Source: Phycisphaeraceae bacterium (GTDB taxonomy: Bacteria; Planctomycetota; Phycisphaerae; Phycisphaerales; UBA1924). Taken from it: a stretch of DNA of 48,439 nucleotides. The DNA lies in assembly GCA_026126345.1 (NCBI GenBank), contig JAHCJH010000008.1, forward strand, positions 1 to 48,439, read 5' to 3'. Below are positions 43,254-48,439 of the stretch, in pieces. How positions within the stretch are numbered: position 1 is the stretch's first letter; each line of letters starts with the position of its first letter. The notes under the pieces are model-generated. The model made no database searches. It saw only the letters and a program-made list of their open reading frames with translations, and was not told where the DNA came from. A program made the translations under genes and the position numbers.

Positions 43254-44353
43254 AGCAAGGCCCTCACGACAACCTCCGCCACCATCGCCGCCAGCAGCAG
43301 CGGCAGGTGCAGCACCGACGCGATGAACACCCGCCGGGCGTTCACCGGCGACATCTGCCGCGCCAGCCGGATGCACGCGGCCAGGAACACCGCCCCGGAC
43401 ACCGCCGCGACCGCGATGTACACCGGCCCCAGCAGCGTCGGCATGAACACCGCCGGGGCGAGCGTCGCGGGGATGAGCATCAGCGTGAACCCCAGCGTCA
43501 CGCCCGCCGTCAGCCGGCCCGTGCGGTCGTACAGCGGCAGCATGCGGTGCCCGCCCGCGGCGTAATCGTCCTGGTACATCCACGCCAGCGCCAGAAAGTG
43601 GGGGATCTGCCACACCGCCATCAGCACAAACAGCGTCCACCCTCCCGCCTCGCCCAGACCGGCCAGCCACGAGCGATCTCCGGTGGCCAGGGTGGCCGCG
43701 GCGGACCAGCCGATCAGCGGCGGCAACGCCCCCGGCACCGCGCCGATGAGCGTGGACAGGGGCGTCAGCGGCTTGGTCGGCGTGTACAGCAGCACGTAGA
43801 TCAGGATCGTGCTGAGGCTGACCATCGCGGCCCCCGGCCCGCAGAGCACGCACAGCAGGCCCACGCCCAGCAGCGACAGCGCCACACCCGCCGCGAGCGC
43901 CCCGCCGGCGGTGAGGCGGCCGGTGGGCAACGGGCGCGAAGCGGTGCGACGCATGCGAGCGTCCCTCACCCGTTCGAGCCACTGATTGAGCGCGTTGGCC
44001 CCGGCGCTGGACAGGTACGTGCCCAGCCCGCATCCCAGGGCGGCAACGGCCAGGTCTGCATTGCTGTGGGCCCCGGCGCGAACCCGCAGCGACAGCACGA
44101 ACCCGACCAGGCTCGTCATCGTGACCAGTCGCGTAATCCGGGGCTTGGTCAGTTCCATGACCGCCATCAGGCGTCGGACCGAGGGCCGGTCATGCTCCGG
44201 GCTGGGGGGCGACGGCAGCGGGCCCAGAGGTGACAGTGGGGGGGGCGTGGAGGGCCGGGCGGAAGCCTGGTCCGCGCCGCCCGCGGCCGGACCGGGACGC
44301 GATGCGTCAGGCTTCACCAGGTGCATCGCCAGCGCGGGCGTCGGGGAGGGCAC
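43250..44353 (-). CDS. cyoE: Protoheme IX farnesyltransferase
   Basis: A 367-residue polyprenyltransferase that makes heme O from protoheme and farnesyl diphosphate. Motif 1 NQWLERVRDARMRRT with ASRPLPTG, and YTPTKPLTPLSTLIGAVPGA are hallmarks. About nine membrane helices follow. The N terminus has about 60 disordered residues (Pro/Ser-rich), longer than usual; GTG 44353 or ATG 44326 could be the true start, or a later one before ELTKPRITRLVTM. Gene order cyoE-SCO1 fits heme/copper oxidase biogenesis. Confidence 0.92.
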   Translation of the reverse strand: MPSPTPALAMHLVKPDASRPGPAAGGADQASARPSTPPPLSPLGPLPSPPSPEHDRPSVRRLMAVMELTKPRITRLVTMTSLVGFVLSLRVRAGAHSNADLAVAALGCGLGTYLSSAGANALNQWLERVRDARMRRTASRPLPTGRLTAGGALAAGVALSLLGVGLLCVLCGPGAAMVSLSTILIYVLLYTPTKPLTPLSTLIGAVPGALPPLIGWSAAATLATGDRSWLAGLGEAGGWTLFVLMAVWQIPHFLALAWMYQDDYAAGGHRMLPLYDRTGRLTAGVTLGFTLMLIPATLAPAVFMPTLLGPVYIAVAAVSGAVFLAACIRLARQMSPVNARRVFIASVLHLPLLLAAMVAEVVVRALL

Positions 44354-44435
44354 GGTTGATTGTTCGCCGCCGGACGGCTCGCGGCGAGCCCCGCGGGGCG
44401 GGAGTTGCCGTTTCGGCCGATAGACTTGGCGAAAG

Positions 44436-44510
44436 GTCCCCGTAGCTCAGCCCGGATAGAGCAACGGATTTCTAATCCGTCGGTCGCTGGTTCGAATCCA
44501 GCCGGGGACG
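44436..44510 (+). tRNA. tRNA-Arg (anticodon TCT)
   Basis: A 75-nt cloverleaf: acceptor GTCCCCG/CGGGGAC, D-arm GCTC...GAGC, anticodon stem ACGGA/TCCGT with loop TTTCTAA (anticodon TCT), and T-arm CTGG TTCGAAT CCAG. No CCA is encoded. It reads AGA and is one base from the end of the minus-strand HAD-like gene. Confidence 0.95.
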
Positions 44511-44511
44511 T

Positions 44512-44877
44512 TCAATCGCCGGTCGACCTCGCCTCCAGCCGGTGCCAGTCCGGGTCGAACGGAACGAAGCACACCGTCCCGGGCCCGATGTGCCGGACCG
44601 TCTCGGGGCAGTCCTCGAACATCACGTCCACGCCCAGCTCCCGACAAACCAGCGCTTTCCACGCCAGCCCGTGCCGGTCGCGGTCGGCCCGGCTCTGACA
44701 GTGCAGCCCATCGTGCGGCACGCCCAGGGTCTCGAGCGTCCGGCGCGCATCCGATGGATCAGCGCGGTGCGTGATGACGACCACCCGGTGGCCCGCCGCG
44801 CGCAACGCCGTCGCGATGCAGGCGAAGAACGCCGGGTGTCGCGTGATCGTGTCGTCGAGATCCAGGCCGATGACCAT
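44512..44877 (-). CDS. Small HAD-like hydrolase
   Basis: A 121-residue protein with the HAD motif I GLDLDDTITRHPAFF. Motif II is VVVITHRADP; MFEDCPETVRHIGPGTVC near the C terminus resembles motif IV of phosphatase-like HADs. It is shorter than most HADs and has no cap domain. Resembles the 5'(3')-nucleotidase or polynucleotide phosphatase-like group; the substrate is unknown. Stop codon one base from the tRNA-Arg end. Confidence 0.75.
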   Translation of the reverse strand: MVIGLDLDDTITRHPAFFACIATALRAAGHRVVVITHRADPSDARRTLETLGVPHDGLHCQSRADRDRHGLAWKALVCRELGVDVMFEDCPETVRHIGPGTVCFVPFDPDWHRLEARSTGD

Positions 44878-44919
44878 CGCCTGTGTATCGGCCGTGCCGC
44901 CGCCGGCCGACGGGAAGCG

Positions 44920-45348
44920 TCAGGGCTTGCCAAACCGCACGTTGATCCGCGGCCCGTCGGCCGTGGCCGTCGCGGCCGGCGCCCCCTCGGCCGGCAGCCA
45001 GACCCCGCCGGTTCTCGACGGGTGAACGTCGAAATGCCGCTGCCACGCGGCAAAGCCGGGCGCGATTACCACGATCGCCGCGGGGTGCTCGTCGAAGGCC
45101 TGAATGATCGCCCGACCATCGGCATCGGTCCGTGCCCAGGGGCCGGGCTCCTGGTCGGAGGCAAAGAGATCGCTGATCCGCAGCGGGTGCCGCGGGTTGC
45201 TGGGGCTGCATTGCACGAACGCCCCGACGATCGGCTGGCCTTCCCCGCCCTGCACCTCGACCAGGAGCGGCGATTGCGACGGGCCGGCGCACGCCCCCAG
45301 AAGCCCGACGGGAAGAACGGTCAACAGGCTCCGGCAGCGCGCGGCCAT
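44920..45348 (-). CDS. Lipoprotein with a probable Ig/CNA-like domain
   Basis: A 142-residue protein with a lipobox LLGAC after a hydrophobic signal, so lipid attachment is expected at Cys20. The mature part contains LLVEVQGGEGQPIVGAFVQC, TDADGRAIIQAFDEHPAAIV and VVIAPGFAAWQRHFDV, the pattern of carboxypeptidase-regulatory-like or CNA-B-like beta folds. Function unknown; it lies between the two tRNA genes on the opposite strand. Confidence 0.65.
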   Translation of the reverse strand: MAARCRSLLTVLPVGLLGACAGPSQSPLLVEVQGGEGQPIVGAFVQCSPSNPRHPLRISDLFASDQEPGPWARTDADGRAIIQAFDEHPAAIVVIAPGFAAWQRHFDVHPSRTGGVWLPAEGAPAATATADGPRINVRFGKP

Positions 45349-45397
45349 GGCGACATGGTAACGCCCGTCGGCCGGGAGGTATCCTGTCCTCCGCCGC

Positions 45398-45470
<73 letters not shown>

Positions 45471-45516
45471 TTGTCGCTGCGTTCGCCCGCCGGGCGGGCC
45501 TGCGGGCCAGGGGGAT

Positions 45517-47061
45517 TCACGCGTCCGCCGCGAACGCCCCTTCGGCGATCAGTTCCGCCACGGCTTCGATGTCGGGTGTCAACTCCCGGTCGGCGTCCAG
45601 CGGGCGGACGCGGGAGCGCACGGTCCGGATCGCCCGCTCCACCAGCCGGCCCGACTTCAGCGGCCGGTGCGACTCGACGCCCTGAGCGGCGCAGATCAAC
45701 TCGATCGCCACCACGCGCCGGGCCAGGTCGATGGCACGCGACGCCTTCGCCGCCGCCCTCGGGCCGAACGAGTTGTAATCCTCCATCCCCGCGCACGTCG
45801 AAATGTTCGCGACGCTCGCCGGCGTGGCCAGGCCGATCATCTCGTTCACGCACGCCGCGGCGGCGTACTGGGCGATCATCAGCCCGCTCTGCAGCCCCGG
45901 CCGAGGCGTCAGGAACGGCTTGAGGTGGCTCTCGGGGTCGAAGGCGCCGGTCATGAGGTACGTGCGGCGCTCGCTGATCCCCGCCAGGTGGCACAGCGCG
46001 ATCGCGAGATAGTCCAGCGGCATGGCCAGGGGCATGCCGTGAAAGTTGGCGCCGGAAACGATGGCCGGCAGCCGCGTGCCGTGCACGCCGCGCGCGAAGA
46101 CCAGCGGGTTGTCCGTCACCGCGCCCAGCTCGTTCTCGACCGGCTCCTCAACGCGCAGCAGGGCCTCAAAGACCGCCCCGAGCACCGTCGGCCCGGCGCG
46201 GAGCGAGTAGGGGTCCTGCACCCGCGGATCATTCACGGCATGGCTGTGCACGATCTGCCCGCCCCGGAGCATCGCGGCGATCTGCTCGGCCACCATGTGC
46301 GGCCAGGTCTGGTTGCGCGCCTTGTACAGGCGTTCGTCGAGGAACGCGTGCGAGGCGCGGCAGGCATCGATGCTCATGGCCAGGGCCAGGCACGCGGCAT
46401 CGAACAGGCGGTGCGCATCGTGCAGCAACAGCGTGCCCTGCGCGCACATCAGGTGCGTGCCGTTGATCAGCGCCAGGCCTTCCTTGGCGTCGAGCTCGAG
46501 CGGCTTGAGTCCGGCGGCCTTGAGCGCTGCGCCGCCGCTGCCGGCGCGGCCACGGAAGGTGGCTCGTCCCTCACCGAGAAGCACCGCCGCGATCGCCGCC
46601 AGCGGCGCCAGGTCGCCCGACGCCCCGACCGATCCCACCGAAGGCACGATGGGCGTCACCCCTCGGTTTAACATAACCACCAGCCGCTCGGCAACGACCG
46701 GACGCACGCCCGACATCCCCCGCGCCAGCGACCCGGCCAGCACCAGCATCATCGCCCGGACCACCGGCTCGGGCAGGGGGTCGAGCACGCCCGCGGCATG
46801 CGACCGAACCAGGTTGCGCTGCAGCGTCGCCAGGTCGGCGGAGCCGATCCGCTGGCGGGCCAGCGAGCCAAACCCTGTGTTGATCCCGTAATGCGGCTTG
46901 CCGTCGTCCAGCAGCGACTCCACGACGCCCCGGGAGCGCTTCATGGCCGCAACCGCCTGAGGCGCGAGCGACACGGCCCGACCCTCCCGGGCCACGGCCA
47001 CGACGTCGCCAACCTCCAGGGAGGAACCATCGAGCCGCACGGGAGCGTTGCGCCTGGCCAT
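45517..47061 (-). CDS. hutH: Histidine ammonia-lyase-type MIO enzyme
   Basis: A 514-residue lyase with the MIO cofactor formed from Ala-Ser-Gly in GSVGASGDLAPLA. PHYGINTGFGSLARQRI holds the catalytic Tyr; INGTHLMCAQGTLLLHDA, RVQDPYSLRAGPTVLGA and GMEDYNSFGP follow the family order. Histidine is the likely substrate, giving urocanate. The other hut genes are not adjacent, and a related aromatic amino acid lyase or mutase activity cannot be ruled out. ATG 47061 gives the usual length; an open frame continues to 47514 but has no similarity. Confidence 0.88.
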   Translation of the reverse strand: MARRNAPVRLDGSSLEVGDVVAVAREGRAVSLAPQAVAAMKRSRGVVESLLDDGKPHYGINTGFGSLARQRIGSADLATLQRNLVRSHAAGVLDPLPEPVVRAMMLVLAGSLARGMSGVRPVVAERLVVMLNRGVTPIVPSVGSVGASGDLAPLAAIAAVLLGEGRATFRGRAGSGGAALKAAGLKPLELDAKEGLALINGTHLMCAQGTLLLHDAHRLFDAACLALAMSIDACRASHAFLDERLYKARNQTWPHMVAEQIAAMLRGGQIVHSHAVNDPRVQDPYSLRAGPTVLGAVFEALLRVEEPVENELGAVTDNPLVFARGVHGTRLPAIVSGANFHGMPLAMPLDYLAIALCHLAGISERRTYLMTGAFDPESHLKPFLTPRPGLQSGLMIAQYAAAACVNEMIGLATPASVANISTCAGMEDYNSFGPRAAAKASRAIDLARRVVAIELICAAQGVESHRPLKSGRLVERAIRTVRSRVRPLDADRELTPDIEAVAELIAEGAFAADA

Positions 47062-47230
47062 GCGGGCAGTGTACGACCGGCCCGAAGACCATCGCCCTCG
47101 CAACGCCCAGCCGTCAGGGCGTCCGCGTCGGGACCGGTGGCCGAGGGCCGATCGGCTCTCCCGCAGGGCGGAAACGATCACTCCATCCAAGGTCCGAGAA
47201 TCCCTGGAAGGTTTGGGACCCGATCCGCCG

Positions 47231-47269
47231 CAAAGAAAAACGCCCGCGCTGGTGCCAGCCAGCCGGGCG
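47231..47269 (-). terminator. Rho-independent terminator on the minus strand
   Basis: CGCCCG (47241-47246) plus GCTGG (47248-47252) pairs with CCAGC (47259-47263) plus CGGGCG (47264-47269). On the minus strand the hairpin is followed by TTTTTCTTTG (47231-47240 reversed). It would stop transcripts coming from the right, before hutH, yet no minus-strand gene is seen there. Confidence 0.8.
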
Positions 47270-47306
47270 CGTGACCCCAGCGATAAGGGCGCCGAGGTAT
47301 GCGAAC

Positions 47307-47385
47307 CGTAGCACGGCATCACGATCAACGGTTGGGCGGGCTGCTCCGGCACCCGTCTATGCCTGCGTCGTGGTGCCGTGCTGCG
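47307..47385 (+). other. Long hairpin in a 500-nt non-coding stretch
   Basis: Bases 47307-47325 pair with 47367-47385 over 19 consecutive positions, three of them T-G wobbles, around a 41-nt loop. All wobbles are T-G on the plus strand, so the opposite strand would have A-C mismatches; the structure favours plus-strand RNA or plus single-stranded DNA. Bases 47062-47561 otherwise contain no gene I can support; the remainder holds the minus-strand terminator and smaller hairpins (47426-47450, 47443-47473). Confidence 0.6.
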
Positions 47386-47561
47386 TTCTCCGTGCTGCCT
47401 TGGGCTGCGCTGGCTCGTCTCGGCTCCGGGCGGTCTGACGACCGCTCCGGCGCTTTGGGCTGCTGGCGGAGCGCCTCTCATGGCTCGCGTAAAGCCTGAC
47501 CGGTCCTCAATCACGCCGCCCGTTCAATCAGCCGGTGTCCCCGGCGGAAAGGTGGTCCCTC

Positions 47562-47864
47562 ATGGATCCGAGCAAGTGGGAGGCGAAGTTCGTGATGGTC
47601 GGTCTCTGCGACGGTCTCCGCGAGACGACCGACAAGGCTACGGGCGCGGTCGCCTGGGCGGGGAACGTTTCGTGGGTGGGCGGCTCGTTCTTCTTCCGCC
47701 TGGAGGATCCGGCGGTGGGGCGCCTCTGCCGCAAGGGCTCCGTCATCAAGGTGGAGGCCCCGGCTCGCTCGTTCAAGGGTCAACTGACGCCGGGCTTCAC
47801 CGGTGTCAAGGTCGTGGAGTTGGACGGCAAGCCGCTTTCGGCCGCTCCCACGAAGGCGGCGTAA
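47562..47864 (+). CDS. Small protein, possible single-strand DNA-binding protein of a mobile element
   Basis: A 100-residue protein: MDPSKWEAKFVMVGLCDGLR, then short strands (AWAGNVSWVGGSFFFRLED, GSVIKVEAPARSFKGQ, TGVKVVELDGKPLS). All-beta character with basic and aromatic residues suggests an OB-like fold such as inovirus gene V proteins, but I see no diagnostic motif. AAAGGTGG precedes ATG 47562; an in-frame GTG at 47535 is an alternative. The next gene is a Rep_trans-type initiator, which supports the idea. Codons ending in T are more frequent than in the chromosomal neighbours. Confidence 0.55.
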   Translation: MDPSKWEAKFVMVGLCDGLRETTDKATGAVAWAGNVSWVGGSFFFRLEDPAVGRLCRKGSVIKVEAPARSFKGQLTPGFTGVKVVELDGKPLSAAPTKAA

Positions 47865-47890
47865 CGGGCGCCTCCACGCTCGGGGAGTCC

Positions 47891-47958
47891 GCCGCCCCCG
47901 CTTCAGCGGGGGCGGCGGCTCCCGCCTGCCCGGCCCCCCGGGCTGTATTACGGGGGGC
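47891..47958 (+). other. Tandem inverted repeats between the small protein gene and the rep gene
   Basis: GCCGCCCCCGCT at 47891-47902 is a perfect 12-bp inverted repeat of 47905-47916. GCCCCCCG at 47933-47940 pairs with CGGGGGGC at 47951-47958 around a 10-nt loop. There is no T-tract. They end 20 nt before the GTG of the initiator gene and could act as terminator, leader structure or nick-site hairpins. Confidence 0.5.
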
Positions 47959-47977
47959 AAACTCACAAGGCGAGTCC

Positions 47978-48439
47978 GTGACCGTGGATTGGGTCCGTCT
48001 GGTGTTCCCGGCGGGGTTCGCTGAGGACGTGCGCGCCTCTATGGACTCGATCCTCGGTCCCGGGCTCGCCGGGCGCGGCCGGTTCAACGTCGCCGCGTCG
48101 ATCCGCTGGGGGGCGGCCGGGCTCTACTTCGATCCGCTCGACGGCTCGGCGCCGTCCGCCGCCGCCTACGCCGTCTTGGACCTGCCCGGGAGCGTCCTCG
48201 CGCTCGCGCCGTGGGTCGAGACCTGGGCGCCCCTGGCTCGTCAGATCGTCCGTCTTGGCGGTCGCTGCACCCGCTTCGATGCCGCGCTCGATCTGTTCGG
48301 TTCCGTCGCCGACGGTCTCATTGCCCGTGCGCATGATGCGTGCGTCCGCGGCGAACTCTGCGGCGCTCGGCGCTTCCGTTACATCTGCGATCGGGGCCTC
48401 TTCTCGCTGTGCGGTGAAGGGCTCACGTGCGGCGCCCGT
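47978..48439 (+). CDS. Rep_trans-type replication initiator, 3' truncated
   Basis: An open frame from GTG 47978 to the window end (154 codons). AAGG is 7 nt upstream of the GTG. The protein starts VTVDWVRLVFPAGFAEDV. YAVLDLPGSVLALAPWV matches the L-x-G-x-x-L region of this family as I recall it, and CTRFDAALDLFG gives the R-x-D-x-x-x-D signature of Rep_trans/phage replication initiation factors, which nick DNA for rolling-circle replication. The catalytic Tyr would lie outside the window. The family is found on inoviruses, pT181-like plasmids and ICEs. Codon use differs from upstream genes. Confidence 0.75.
   Translation, partial: MTVDWVRLVFPAGFAEDVRASMDSILGPGLAGRGRFNVAASIRWGAAGLYFDPLDGSAPSAAAYAVLDLPGSVLALAPWVETWAPLARQIVRLGGRCTRFDAALDLFGSVADGLIARAHDACVRGELCGARRFRYICDRGLFSLCGEGLTCGAR

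Noticed and set aside
47114-47314. A 66-codon minus-strand frame starting near 47314
   Set aside because: It runs through the intrinsic terminator hairpin and has no protein-like features; there is no ribosome binding site.
47297-47320. A full dif recombination site
   Set aside because: Only the XerC-like arm is seen; no XerD arm occurs at the required 6-8 nt spacing. Kept only as a weak observation.
47062-47514. An upstream extension of hutH to 47514
   Set aside because: The extra residues are low-complexity and cross a terminator; the family normally begins near ATG 47061.

Overview
The window is a GC-rich bacterial chromosome segment that fits the phylum Planctomycetota, most likely a Phycisphaerae-type organism. 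The case rests on the pseudopilin with an N-terminal [14 protein letters not shown] motif ending in LPALSKAR (31608-32495), small membrane proteins ending in CxxC...CPxCG zinc ribbons, a CsrA without flagellar neighbours, and an unusual gene mix (serpin, topoisomerase VI, AST-type arginine catabolism). The assignment is inferred from gene content only. Genes are close-packed, many with ATGA start-stop overlaps.

Left part (1-14.9 kb): the 3' end of sucB; a LuxR-type regulator; a secreted cytochrome b562-like protein; an RRM RNA-binding protein with a clear terminator; a serpin; a DUF3185-like protein; a yeast-type cytosine deaminase overlapping a HAMP/SpoIIE-type phosphatase; a YhhQ-type queuosine precursor transporter; a secreted protein; a GT-C-like membrane protein; a B12-domain/MeaB GTPase fusion; a second SpoIIE-type phosphatase; an AMP nucleosidase; and a Tet-type MFS exporter.

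Middle (14.9-32.5 kb): a minus-strand block carries topoisomerase VI subunit B, a LURP-one-like protein, a RibD_C reductase, topoisomerase VI subunit A and yajQ. Divergent from it is a trehalose operon, otsA plus an OtsB-GH15 fusion. Then come ndk, csrA coupled to a small acidic protein, a NifU C-terminal domain protein, a secreted orphan, an M48 membrane protease, dapF overlapping an M20 hydrolase, a single-TM protein and the pseudopilin.

Right part (32.6-47.1 kb): a class III aminotransferase, astA, astD and an agmatinase/arginase-family ureohydrolase look like a variant arginine succinyltransferase pathway without astB or astE. A glycosyltransferase and two small membrane proteins lie among them. 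Next are tilS, an atypical segment bounded by imperfect inverted repeats that carries a zinc-ribbon membrane protein, a dead IS3-type orfA, a SCO1-cyoE pair, tRNA-Arg(TCT), a HAD-like protein, a lipoprotein, tRNA-Ile2(CAT), the expected substrate of TilS, and hutH.

Right edge (47.2-48.4 kb): codon use shifts to more T-ending codons. Beyond a minus-strand terminator lies a hairpin-rich non-coding stretch with a 19-bp plus-strand stem. It is followed by a 100-aa protein that could be a single-strand DNA binder, more hairpins, and a truncated gene with the RxDxxxD signature of Rep_trans replication initiators. This resembles the replication module of an inovirus-like or rolling-circle element and is the best candidate in the window for an undescribed mobile system.
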